From assembly GCA_021201475.1 (NCBI GenBank), contig JAJQEV010000118.1, positions 1-64,000 on the forward strand: a DNA stretch of 64,000 bases. The letters run 5' to 3'. This document shows positions 38,720 through 46,571 of the stretch, piece by piece. The stretch's first letter is position 1, and the number at the start of each line of letters is the position of its first letter. A program made the translations under genes and the position numbers. The notes below the pieces were generated by a model. It was not told the DNA's origin. It saw only the letters and a list, made by a program, of their open reading frames with translations, and ran no database searches. The stretch comes from Clostridiales bacterium (GTDB lineage Bacteria > Bacillota > Clostridia > Oscillospirales > Oscillospiraceae).

Positions 38720-40996
38720 ATGGGAATGAAGGAACAGCATGAAACGGAAACTCCCGAAGAGAAGCTGGAGCAGACCAAATGGAACACCGTGGATGAGCTG
38801 AACGATGTGGAGAAGCTGATGCACACCGGCGCGGTGCCCAACGAGACGGCCTATGAGCTGGACGACATCATCCGGGAGTATGCCGATACAGACGCCGTCA
38901 CGCCGGAAGCCGCCGAGACCCGGATGGAGGAGATCGAGAAGCGGCTCCAGGACGACTTCCCCCAGGAGCAGCCTGTGTCGAGCGGCTCCGGGGAGCCTGT
39001 GGACCCGGATGAGACAAGACGGTTCATTCAGCAGCAGGTCTCTGAGGCCATCGAGCCGGAGGAGCAGCCTACCCTCTGGCAGCGGCTGTTCCACCGGAAG
39101 AAGCAGACAGCCGCGCCGGAGGAGGCGGAGGATGTGGACAATGTGCTCTCCATGCCCGCCGACCCGCTGCACCCCATCAAGCAGACGCTGAACGCGGTGC
39201 AGGACAAGGCCAACGACTTTGCGGACAATATGTTCCGCAGCGAGAAGCAGGACGAGCAGACCCGCCTGGAGGAGCGCTACACCCCCGGCACGGACCAGGA
39301 GGAGGCACCCCCCGCAAAGCCCCAGAAGCCCAGACGGGTGAAGCAGCGGGAGGCGGCCCCCGACCTGAACGTAGAGGATTTGGCCCAGCGGTACCGCACC
39401 GGGCTGGACTCCCTGGGAATGCGGATTTGGATGGTGCTGGTCATCGCCATCGTACTGACCGCGCTGGCGCTGGCCCAGGAACTGGGCTGGCCATTGCCCG
39501 CTGTGCTGACGGAAAACCCCAGGATGCTGGCGGGTTGCCTGACCTGGGGGCTGGCGCTGGCCGCCGTGCTGGGGCTGGATGTACTTTGGCTGGGGCTCAG
39601 CGCCCCGGTGCGGCGCTGCACCGGCCTGCACACCATGACGGCGGCGGCGGTTCTCGCCACGCTGCTGGACGGCGTCTTTTACGCTGTGCTGGGGCGGGAG
39701 GGGCCGCTGCCGCTGGCGGGGCTGGCTGCCCTCAGCCTGTTTGGCGCCATGTGGGGTGCCTATGACCGGAAGAAGGCCCTTTACATCTCCTGCCACACCG
39801 TCTCCGGTACGGCGGAGCCCTACCGCGTGACGCTGGATGAGGACAAGTGGGACGGCACTCCCGCCTTTGACAAGGAGGCTGGCTCCACCATGGGCTTTGG
39901 CAGCCAGATTCAGAGCATGGACGGCTCCACCAGGATCTGCCGCATTATCGTCCCCGTCCTGCTGCTCGGGGCGGTGGTGCTGGCCGTCGTTGCGACGGTG
40001 GTCAGCGGGGAGCGAAGCCTGCTGCTGTGGTGCCTGTCCACGGTGCTGGTGACGGCGTCGCCGGTGTCCTCTCTCCTGATTTACGGGCAGCCGCTGCTGC
40101 GGGTGACCCGCCGTCTGGATCGCTTTGGCGCGGTGCTGGCGGGCTGGGACGGCGCGGAGAGTATGTCCGGTCAGGCCAATATTTTGATTAAGGATGAGGA
40201 TTTGTTCCCGGCGGGCTGCGTCACCATCACCGATGTGCGCTATTTTGGCGACGTATCTGAGGAGCGGGTGGTGGCCTGCACCGCCTCCATGCTCCGCAGC
40301 GCGGGCAGCGGCCTTGCGGGCCTCTTTGAGGATTTGCTGAAGCTGCAGGGCGGCTTCTGCCGCACGGTGAAGGATCTGGAATGCAGCGAGGCCGGCGGCC
40401 TCAGCGCCACCATCCGTGACGACAACGTGCTGGTGGGTACGGACGGCTTTATGACGGTGAACCGTATCCCGCTGGAGGGCTACCGGGTGCGCTCTGCCGT
40501 GTACTGCGCCATCAACCGGGAAATCGTGGGGATGTTCAAGCTGGAGTATACCCCCTCCCACTATGTGAAGCCCGCCCTGCGGGAGCTGATTCGCTCCGGC
40601 GTATCGCCGGTGCTGGCCACCCGGGATTTCAACATCACCCCCGGCACCTTGCAGCGGTACGATCTGCCCGCTGACCAGATGGAGTACCCCCCCATCAGGC
40701 GGCGGCGGGAGCTGTCCCAGCCCGGCCAGACCCATAACGAGGTGCTGGGCGCGCTGCTGCTGCGGGAGGGCCTGGGCGCCTTCTCCGATGCCGTAGTAGG
40801 CGGACGGCGGCTGTGCAGCCTGGTGCGCATCAACACCATACTGGCCCTGCTGGCCTCGGTGGTAGGCATCCTGATGGCCGCCTACCTGACCAGCCAGCTG
40901 GCCTTCGCGTCGCTGACGGTGGTCAACCTGCTGACCTTCCTGGTGTTGTGGCTGGTGCCGGAGCTGCTGATTGCCGGATTTGCGGACAAGTTTTAG
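38720..40996 (+). CDS. Pseudo-P-type ATPase: large membrane protein without the DKTGT motif
   Basis: 758 residues. About 220 acidic, hydrophilic N-terminal residues lead to four membrane helices (~238-360), a ~60-residue loop, two helices (~415-460), a ~260-residue cytoplasmic part and two final helices. This is P-type ATPase topology. After helix 6, TASPVSSLLIYGQPLL takes the place of the CPC...TP segment and ANILIKDEDLFPAG that of the VVFDKTGTLT motif, so the phospho-Asp is gone. TPSHYVKPALRELIRSG matches the P-domain stretch before TGD, which reads ATRDFN. No GDGxND hinge. It cannot pump by the normal cycle; a scaffold or sensor role is a guess. Confidence 0.75.
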   Translation: MGMKEQHETETPEEKLEQTKWNTVDELNDVEKLMHTGAVPNETAYELDDIIREYADTDAVTPEAAETRMEEIEKRLQDDFPQEQPVSSGSGEPVDPDETRRFIQQQVSEAIEPEEQPTLWQRLFHRKKQTAAPEEAEDVDNVLSMPADPLHPIKQTLNAVQDKANDFADNMFRSEKQDEQTRLEERYTPGTDQEEAPPAKPQKPRRVKQREAAPDLNVEDLAQRYRTGLDSLGMRIWMVLVIAIVLTALALAQELGWPLPAVLTENPRMLAGCLTWGLALAAVLGLDVLWLGLSAPVRRCTGLHTMTAAAVLATLLDGVFYAVLGREGPLPLAGLAALSLFGAMWGAYDRKKALYISCHTVSGTAEPYRVTLDEDKWDGTPAFDKEAGSTMGFGSQIQSMDGSTRICRIIVPVLLLGAVVLAVVATVVSGERSLLLWCLSTVLVTASPVSSLLIYGQPLLRVTRRLDRFGAVLAGWDGAESMSGQANILIKDEDLFPAGCVTITDVRYFGDVSEERVVACTASMLRSAGSGLAGLFEDLLKLQGGFCRTVKDLECSEAGGLSATIRDDNVLVGTDGFMTVNRIPLEGYRVRSAVYCAINREIVGMFKLEYTPSHYVKPALRELIRSGVSPVLATRDFNITPGTLQRYDLPADQMEYPPIRRRRELSQPGQTHNEVLGALLLREGLGAFSDAVVGGRRLCSLVRINTILALLASVVGILMAAYLTSQLAFASLTVVNLLTFLVLWLVPELLIAGFADKF

Positions 40997-41010
40997 ACCG
41001 GAGGATGTCG

Positions 41011-41886
41011 ATGGAACTGTCGCCGATGAATATCCTGGTCACGCTGGACGAAGCCTACCTGCCCAGGCTGCGGGTGCTGCTGACCTCTTTATACCTGACG
41101 GACCCGGAGCAGCCGGTGGAGCTGTATCTGCTCCACCGCGCCATCCCGGAGGGGGCGCTGGAGCGGCTGGCGGGGCAGCTTCGCCCGCTGCACTACCGCC
41201 TCCACCCGATAATGGTGGAGGAAGCGCTGTTCGCGGAGGCGCCGGTGTCCAAGCGCTATCCCCAGGAGATGTATTACCGCCTGCTGGCGGGGCAGCTGCT
41301 GCCCCAGGCGCTGAAGCGGGTGCTGTACCTGGACCCTGACCTGCTGGTCATCAACCCCGTCCGCCCCCTGTGGGAGCTGGATTTGCAGGGCAAGCTGTTT
41401 GCGGCGGCGGCCCACACCCACAAGACGGAACTGAGCAACACGGTGAACAACCTCCGTCTCGGCACCGAGCATAAATACTACAACTCCGGCGTGCTGGTCA
41501 TTGACCTGGACCAGTGCCGGAAAAAGGTTCAGCCGGAGGACGTGTTCCAGTACGCTCAGGCGCACGCCAGCGACCTGGTGTTGCCCGACCAGGATATCCT
41601 GAACTGTCTGTACGGCAGGGAAACGCTGGAGTTGGACGATTACCTCTGGAACTATGACGCCCGGAAGTTCCGGGATTACTACCTGCGCAGCGGCGGGGAA
41701 TCCACCGTGGCATGGGTGATGCGGTACACCGCCATTCTTCACTTCTGCGGCAAGGCCAAGCCCTGGAACCCCCGGTACCGCCACCGGTTCGGCGTGCTGT
41801 ACCAGCACTATATGGTCATGGCGAACCGGCTGCTGGGGGAAGAGCGTCTTGGAAGCGCCGGAGCTTTCCCTGGAGGAGTGCTGTGA
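41011..41886 (+). CDS. Glycosyltransferase family 8 protein
   Basis: 291 residues, GT-A fold. The start NILVTLDEAYLPRLRVLLTSL is typical of GT8; the metal-binding D-x-D is in VLYLDPDLLVI, followed by YYNSGVLVIDL and LPDQDILNCLY; C-terminal ILHFCGKAKPWNPRY carries the late His and Lys. It transfers a hexose from a nucleotide sugar to an acceptor of surface glycans or glycolipids; donor not determined. I choose the second ATG (41011) because GGAGG abuts the first. Last gene of the rlmB-pseudo-ATPase-GT8 run. Confidence 0.88.
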   Translation: MELSPMNILVTLDEAYLPRLRVLLTSLYLTDPEQPVELYLLHRAIPEGALERLAGQLRPLHYRLHPIMVEEALFAEAPVSKRYPQEMYYRLLAGQLLPQALKRVLYLDPDLLVINPVRPLWELDLQGKLFAAAAHTHKTELSNTVNNLRLGTEHKYYNSGVLVIDLDQCRKKVQPEDVFQYAQAHASDLVLPDQDILNCLYGRETLELDDYLWNYDARKFRDYYLRSGGESTVAWVMRYTAILHFCGKAKPWNPRYRHRFGVLYQHYMVMANRLLGEERLGSAGAFPGGVL

Positions 41887-41902
41887 AACGGAATAGGGTT
41901 AA

Positions 41903-41946
41903 AAAACGCATCGGTGACGGGAAGCCGTCACCGATGCGTTTTTTTG
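41903..41946 (+). terminator. Terminator after the GT8 gene
   Basis: AACGCATCGGTGACGG pairs with CCGTCACCGATGCGTT, followed by a run of T. Confidence 0.92.
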
Positions 41947-42048
41947 CAAATAGTTCCAGGCACGTCCCCAACAGCACCGGGCATACTACTTCTGCGTTCC
42001 GAACAAGGTACATCATCACCAAACGCGGAACCGGGGGGAGTGATGACC

Positions 42049-42912
42049 ATGAGCAGGAAGAGAAACCGCTGGGCCAGGCGGTTGGGCCTGACCCTGTGCG
42101 CCTGCCTGACGGCGTGGGTGCTGACCGGGCGGGCGCTGGCCGATGACGGGGAGGAGGATGCCTCCGGCGTGGCGGTACCCATCCTGATGTATCATAGTAT
42201 CTTGGGGTACTATCAGGACAATGACTACTGCCTGTCCGCCCGGCAGTTTGAGGGTGACCTGGCCTGGCTGAAAGCCCATGGGTATGAGACGGTGTTCGTC
42301 TCCGACCTGGCGGCCTACGTCCTGGAGGGCGTACCGCTGCCGGAGAAGCCGGTGGTGGTGACGCTGGACGACGGCTTCCTGAACAGCCTGACCACGGTAC
42401 TGCCTCTGCTGGAGGAGTATGACATGAAGGCGGTGGTCTCCGTGGTGGGCAGCTACACAGAGCGGGCCGTGGCAGAGGCTGACCCCAACCCCAATTACGC
42501 CTACCTGACCTGGGAGGACATCCGCACCCTGTCCGCCTCCGGCCGGGTGGAGATCGGCAGCCACACCTGGGATATGCACAGCCTGGACGGCGGCCGGATG
42601 GGGGCCGGGAAAGCCCCCGGCGAGGCGGCGGCGGACTACCGGGCCGCCCTGAGGGATGATTTGGCGCGGCTCCAGACCCTGCTGACAGAGCGCAGCGGCG
42701 TCACCCCCACCACCTTCGCCTACCCCTACGGGGCCGCCTGTCCGGAGGCCCTGCCGGTCTTGCAGGCGCTGGGCTTCACCGCAGCCCTGACCTGCGAGGA
42801 GCATATCAACTGTCTGACAGGCGACCCCGCCCAGCTCTTCACCCTGGGGCGGTTCAACCGCCCCGCCAACCTGACCACGGAGGACTATATGGCCAGGGTG
42901 GGGCTGGAATAG
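42049..42912 (+). CDS. Secreted polysaccharide deacetylase
   Basis: 287 residues with an N-terminal signal or anchor (RRLGLTLCACLTAWVLTGRALA, cleavage likely after ALA; shown only in part here as a motif region). The NodB domain has motif 1 VVTLDDGFLNS with the catalytic and metal Asp, motif 2 IGSHTWDMHS (H-x4-H), and a later FAYPYGAACPEA. It should de-N-acetylate an extracellular glycan such as peptidoglycan. Start taken at 42049, eight bases after GGGGGAG; ATG 42043 is an alternative. Monocistronic between two terminators. Confidence 0.88.
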   Translation: MSRKRNRWARRLGLTLCACLTAWVLTGRALADDGEEDASGVAVPILMYHSILGYYQDNDYCLSARQFEGDLAWLKAHGYETVFVSDLAAYVLEGVPLPEKPVVVTLDDGFLNSLTTVLPLLEEYDMKAVVSVVGSYTERAVAEADPNPNYAYLTWEDIRTLSASGRVEIGSHTWDMHSLDGGRMGAGKAPGEAAADYRAALRDDLARLQTLLTERSGVTPTTFAYPYGAACPEALPVLQALGFTAALTCEEHINCLTGDPAQLFTLGRFNRPANLTTEDYMARVGLE

Positions 42913-42924
42913 GATATGAAGCAG

Positions 42925-42957
42925 CGCGGCGGCACGTCTGTGCCGCCGCGTTTTTGT
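42925..42957 (+). terminator. Terminator after the deacetylase gene
   Basis: CGCGGCGGCAC and GTGCCGCCGCG arms followed by TTTTTG. Confidence 0.92.
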
Positions 42958-42972
42958 GGCAGAAAACAGCGA

Positions 42973-43001
42973 TTGAAAAATCCCCCTGCCGGTGGTATGA
43001 T
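42973..43001 (+). promoter_or_regulatory. Promoter of trmO
   Basis: TTGAAA (42973-42978), 17-base spacer, TATGAT (42996-43001). Confidence 0.8.
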
Positions 43002-43040
43002 GAAGCAACAGACACGCAAACGGAGAAAGGAGCGTCCCTC

Positions 43041-43742
43041 ATGCCGGAGCCAACCGCCGCCATGCACATCATCGCCCATATTCACACTGACTTTGCCACC
43101 AAGTTCGGCGTCCCCCGGCAGAGCGGGCTGGTGCCCGCCCTACAGGGGCGCATCGTCTTTACCACGGAGTACCGGGTGCCGGAGGCCGTCCGGGGAATGG
43201 AGGGATTCTCCCACATCTGGCTGATTTGGCAGTTCTCCCAGGCGGTGCGGGAGGGCTGGTCCCCCACGGTGCGGCCACCCCGGCTGGGGGGCAACACGCG
43301 GATGGGGGTCTTCGCCACCCGCTCCCCCTTCCGGCCCAACGCCATCGGCCTGTCCTGCGTCCGGCTGGAGCGGGTGGTGCCGGACACCCCGGAGGGGCCG
43401 GTGCTATACGTTTCCGGGGCCGACCTGATGGACGGCACCCCCATTTTTGACATCAAGCCCTACCTGCCCTATGCCGACTGCCAGCCCGACGCAGTGGGAG
43501 GCTTCGCGGCGCAGCCATGGGAGCGGGAGCTGACAGTGAACTTCCCGCCGGAGCTTTTGGAGCAGATTCCCCCGGAGAAGCGGGAGGGGCTGGTGGGCGT
43601 GCTGGCCCAGGACCCCCGGCCCTCCTACCAGAAGGACGGGGCGCGGGTGTACGGCTTCACCTTCGCCGGGTATGAGGTGCGCTTCACCGTGGCGGACGGG
43701 GTGCTAACCGTGCGGGAGGTCAAACCAGCAGACCGGCGGTGA
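43041..43742 (+). CDS. trmO: tRNA (t6A37) N6-methyltransferase TrmO (TsaA-like)
   Basis: 233 residues. The beta-barrel TsaA/TrmO domain shows IIAHIHTDFATKFGVPRQSG, EGFSHIWLIWQF, PRLGGNTRMGVFATRSPFRPNAIGLS and GADLMDGTPIFDIKPYLPYAD; the RSPxRPNxIG core is diagnostic. A C-terminal domain with PPEKREGLVGVLAQDPRPSYQ completes the standard length. It methylates the threonylcarbamoyl adenosine at position 37 of certain tRNAs using SAM. GAAAGGAG precedes the ATG. Its end overlaps the convergent SpoIIM-like gene by 23 bases. Confidence 0.94.
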   Translation: MPEPTAAMHIIAHIHTDFATKFGVPRQSGLVPALQGRIVFTTEYRVPEAVRGMEGFSHIWLIWQFSQAVREGWSPTVRPPRLGGNTRMGVFATRSPFRPNAIGLSCVRLERVVPDTPEGPVLYVSGADLMDGTPIFDIKPYLPYADCQPDAVGGFAAQPWERELTVNFPPELLEQIPPEKREGLVGVLAQDPRPSYQKDGARVYGFTFAGYEVRFTVADGVLTVREVKPADRR

Positions 43743-44352
43743 ATGCCGCCGTGGCCTGGCTCAGCAGGTGGCACAGGGCGGTACCCGCCAGCGCCCCGGC
43801 TAGACACAGGCCGCACCAGACCAGGTAACCCCTGACGGGGAACCCGGCCCGCCTGCTGCTGCGGGCCAGGGCCAGATTCCGGGCATTTCCCCAGCCGGGA
43901 ATGGCGATGAACAGCAGCGCAGCGGTGGAGACGGCCTGAGCCAGCCCGAAGAGCAGCAGCGCTGCCAGCACTCCCTCCGCCCCGGCGCAGCTGCCGCAGG
44001 CGGACACCACGAAGGAAAACAGAAACCCCCGCGCCCCCACTACCAGGGGCAGCGCGGGGAAGCCCAGGGGGCACAGCCCCAGCAGCGCGGCGGCGGCAGG
44101 CAGCCGAACGGCCCGCCACAGCAGGCCGCCCCAGCCGGAGCCGCCGGTCTGGGCCTGCAAGACGCCGGTGTAGCCGGTCAGATAGGCTTCCAGGGCGGCC
44201 CGGCCCGCCCCGTCCATGCGGTAGGCGGCGAAGCAGCCGGACAGCACCCCCAGCAGGAAGGCGCACCCTAGGGCCAGAATCGGCTCTGTCAGCCCCTGCT
44301 TCGGCAGGCGCCAGACTCGCAGCGCCCGCCTGCCCTGTTGTTTTACCGCCAC
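43720..44352 (-). CDS. SpoIIM-like membrane protein
   Basis: 210 residues, five or six hydrophobic segments after a short basic N-terminus. The order of helices, with a conserved-type stretch LPLVVGARGFLFSFVVSACG and a following PGWGNARNLALAR, resembles stage II sporulation protein M, which with SpoIID and SpoIIP drives engulfment of the forespore. The match is by pattern only and the sequence is unusually Ala/Leu-rich. Overlaps trmO tail to tail; divergent from the ThrE genes. Confidence 0.6.
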   Translation of the reverse strand: MAVKQQGRRALRVWRLPKQGLTEPILALGCAFLLGVLSGCFAAYRMDGAGRAALEAYLTGYTGVLQAQTGGSGWGGLLWRAVRLPAAAALLGLCPLGFPALPLVVGARGFLFSFVVSACGSCAGAEGVLAALLLFGLAQAVSTAALLFIAIPGWGNARNLALARSSRRAGFPVRGYLVWCGLCLAGALAGTALCHLLSQATAAFTAGLLV

Positions 44353-44471
44353 TGAGCCGCCCCCTTTTCCCGGACCCGCGGGAAGTCCCGCTGGGACATC
44401 CTATGCCTGCCCCGGCGCGGATATGCCCCCGGCGGGCCGGAGGGAGACCATGCAGAAAGAACGTGAGAGAG

Positions 44472-45236
44472 ATGGATAGCAGAGCCGTGTTAGACCTTGC
44501 CGGGCTGTCTGGCAAAATCCTGCTGCAAAGCGGTGCGGAGATTTACCGGGTGCAGGAAACCATGCTCCGCATCATGCGTGCCTGCGGCGTAGAGGACGGC
44601 AACGTCTATGTGGTGGCCAACGGCATCTTTGCCACCGTCCACGAGGGACGGGAGGACGAAGGCTGCCTGGTGCGCCACGTCCCCCTGGGCAGCGTACATC
44701 TGGGCTATATCCATGAGGTGAACCAAATCTCCCGGGCCATCGAGGCCGGAACCATGACGCCGGAGGAGGCGCTGCGGCGGGTGGAGTCCCTGGACATCCC
44801 CGCGGAGCGGACGCTGCTCCAGGTGTGCGCCTGCGCCATCGGCAGCGGGGCCTTTGCCTTCCTGTTCGGCGGCTCCTGGCAGGACGCCCTGGCCGCCATC
44901 CCCATCGGCGTGGCGCTGCAATACTTCCTGCTGTTCGTCGGCCCCCACCTGCGGCGGGGGCTGTCCGGCATGGGCGGTGGGCTGCTGATTACCGTGTGCG
45001 CGGACTTGCTGGCCTGGTTCCTGCCTGTCCTGGGGCGGGATTATATCGTCATCGGCTGCCTGATGCCCCTGGTGCAGGGGGTGTCCTTCACCAACGCCAT
45101 CCGGGAGTTCTTCAACGGGGACTATCTGGCGGGGGTCACGCATATGCTGGACGCCCTGATGGGCGGCGTCTGCATCGCCTGCGGCGTGGCGGCAGGGCTG
45201 ATGCTGACAGACTGGGTCAGGGGGTGCTTCCTGTGA
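44472..45236 (+). CDS. Threonine/serine exporter, ThrE N-terminal part
   Basis: 254 residues. The soluble N-terminal ~110 residues (LAGLSGKILLQSGAEIYRVQETM ... VVANGIFATVHEG) form the conserved DUF1212 region, followed by five membrane segments (e.g. VCACAIGSGAFAFLFGG, IVIGCLMPLVQGVSFTNAI). In the split form found in Firmicutes this pairs with a short ThrE2 protein, here encoded directly downstream with a one-base overlap (TGATG). The pair should export threonine and serine, or small dicarboxylates in some relatives. Start at 44472 behind GAGAGAG. Confidence 0.88.
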   Translation: MDSRAVLDLAGLSGKILLQSGAEIYRVQETMLRIMRACGVEDGNVYVVANGIFATVHEGREDEGCLVRHVPLGSVHLGYIHEVNQISRAIEAGTMTPEEALRRVESLDIPAERTLLQVCACAIGSGAFAFLFGGSWQDALAAIPIGVALQYFLLFVGPHLRRGLSGMGGGLLITVCADLLAWFLPVLGRDYIVIGCLMPLVQGVSFTNAIREFFNGDYLAGVTHMLDALMGGVCIACGVAAGLMLTDWVRGCFL

Positions 45237-45682
45237 TGACGCAATTTCTGGTGGCCATGGTGGGGGTATGGGCCTTCGCGGTGCTGTTCCACGCCCCCAG
45301 ACGGTTCTATGGGGCCTGCGCCCTCTGCGGCGGGGTGGCTTGGGTGGTGTACCTGATCGCCACCACGGAGTATCAGGCGGGCCCGGCGGTGGCGGCTTTG
45401 CTGGCCTCCACGGTGCTGGCCCTCGTGGCGGCAGGGCTTTCCATTCAGCTGAAAGCCCCCTCCACCATGTTCCTGCTGCCGGGGATATTCCCGCTGGTGC
45501 CCGGCGCGGGGATTTACTACGCCGCTTACTACATGATTCAGGGGGATTTGTCCCTGGCCGCTGCCAAGGGGGTGGAGACCCTCCTGGTGTCGGGAGGCAT
45601 CGCGTTGGGGCTGATGATCGGCGCGGCCTGCTCCAACATCGCTATGCGAATCATCGGCATCCGGCGCAGGATGCGGGGGTAG
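45236..45682 (+). CDS. Threonine/serine exporter, ThrE C-terminal part (DUF3815)
   Basis: 148 residues with four or five membrane segments. It has the motif PSTMFLLPGIFPLVPGAGIYY, the hallmark of the DUF3815/ThrE_2 half, and TLLVSGGIALGLMIGAA. It works with the upstream N-terminal half as a split exporter; translational coupling by the one-base overlap fits a 1:1 complex. Confidence 0.88.
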   Translation: MTQFLVAMVGVWAFAVLFHAPRRFYGACALCGGVAWVVYLIATTEYQAGPAVAALLASTVLALVAAGLSIQLKAPSTMFLLPGIFPLVPGAGIYYAAYYMIQGDLSLAAAKGVETLLVSGGIALGLMIGAACSNIAMRIIGIRRRMRG

Positions 45683-45741
45683 GGGGGTTCCCTTGCCGTT
45701 AAACGGCATTTTCGCTGCGCTCCCTAGCCTTACGGCGGAAT

Positions 45742-45911
45742 GGGCGGCAGTCTCACCAGTGTGAAGTTACATCGTCTGTTGCCTGACAGACCACCTGAAT
45801 TAAGGGACAAGGCGCTAGCTGCCAACGGGATAGGGGGGAAGGTTCTTAGGGAGGGGCGAGACCCCGAAGCCCCTCCCTAAGCCGCCCTCTTTTGTTACTT
45901 TTCTCGGCGGG
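45742..45911 (+). repeat. Dispersed repeat, copy A (~170 bp)
   Basis: The stretch from GGGCGGCAGTCTCACCAG to TTACTTTTCTCGGCGG recurs in inverted orientation at 56075-56241 with roughly 80 percent identity by eye. Shared landmarks: GTGAAGT-ACATCGTCT, ACCACCTGAAT, GGTTCTTAGGG, CCCCGAAGC and CCGCCCTCTTTTGTTACTTTTCTCGGCGG. It carries a stem from the CCCTCCCTAA / TTAGGGAGGGG arms. Non-coding. Region 45683-46002 holds nothing else I recognise. Confidence 0.8.
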
Positions 45912-46002
45912 ACGGGAAATGGGCCCCCGACAGTTCCTTTCAAAAGCCCGACCTGAGAAATACTTGAGCCAAAAGTGAACGTGCAATCCGCATTGCTCCC
46001 CC

Positions 46003-46031
46003 TTGACAACGCCGATGAACTGTGCTAAAAT
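46003..46031 (+). promoter_or_regulatory. Promoter of the DUF6711-like gene
   Basis: TTGACA (46003-46008), 17-base spacer, TAAAAT (46026-46031): a strong consensus about 95 bases before the gene. Confidence 0.82.
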
Positions 46032-46125
46032 ACGAATATCACCAAATGGAGATAATATAAATCCGGACGGTGAAAGAACAGCTTTTGCAGGCAGAACCAA
46101 GGAAAGGAGGAACCCCAGCAGCAGC

Positions 46126-46497
46126 ATGACAGTGACTGATTTGACCATCGGCGGCGTGAAAATGCCCACCCCTGCCCTGGAGGGGCTGACCATCACCCGG
46201 GAGAAAATCTGGTCATCCGACACCGGCCGCACCGCCAGCGGCAAAATGGTAGGCACTATTGTGGCCATCAAGACGAAGGTGGCCATCAAATGGCCGGTGC
46301 TGACCATGGACGAGGTGGAGACCATTGAGGGCGCGGTCAGTTCATCCGCGCCCTTTGTCACCATGACCTATACCGACATGACCGGCGCTACATCCACAAA
46401 GACGGTGTACTTCGGCACGCCGTCCTACACCGTGTACAGCTACGCAGACGGCACGCAGTATGTAAAGGATGTGACGGTGGACGGCATAGAGCAGTAG
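46126..46497 (+). CDS. Phage-type structural protein (DUF6711-like), isolated
   Basis: 123 residues of beta-rich composition: TDLTIGGVKMPTPALEGLTI at the start, then SGKMVGTIVAIKTKVAIKWP and TVYFGTPSYTVYSYADG. This resembles the DUF6711 family of small siphophage tail or head-tail proteins. No other phage structural, lysis or integration gene is near, yet it has its own strong promoter. GGAAAGGAGG lies 15 bases before the ATG, a long spacing, so the start may differ. Perhaps a leftover or a captured protein. Confidence 0.65.
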   Translation: MTVTDLTIGGVKMPTPALEGLTITREKIWSSDTGRTASGKMVGTIVAIKTKVAIKWPVLTMDEVETIEGAVSSSAPFVTMTYTDMTGATSTKTVYFGTPSYTVYSYADGTQYVKDVTVDGIEQ

Positions 46498-46520
46498 CCT
46501 CAGCCTGCCCAACAAATAGA

Positions 46521-46554
46521 AGCTGCCCGAAGGTGTTCCTTCGGGCAGCGTTTG
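46521..46554. terminator. Hairpin between convergent genes
   Basis: GCTGCCCGAAG and CTTCGGGCAGC arms between the DUF6711-like gene and the hydratase gene. T runs are weak on both sides (GTTTG; CTTCTATTT), so efficiency is uncertain. Confidence 0.6.
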
Positions 46555-46571
46555 CGTATTCTGAGGCTGAA

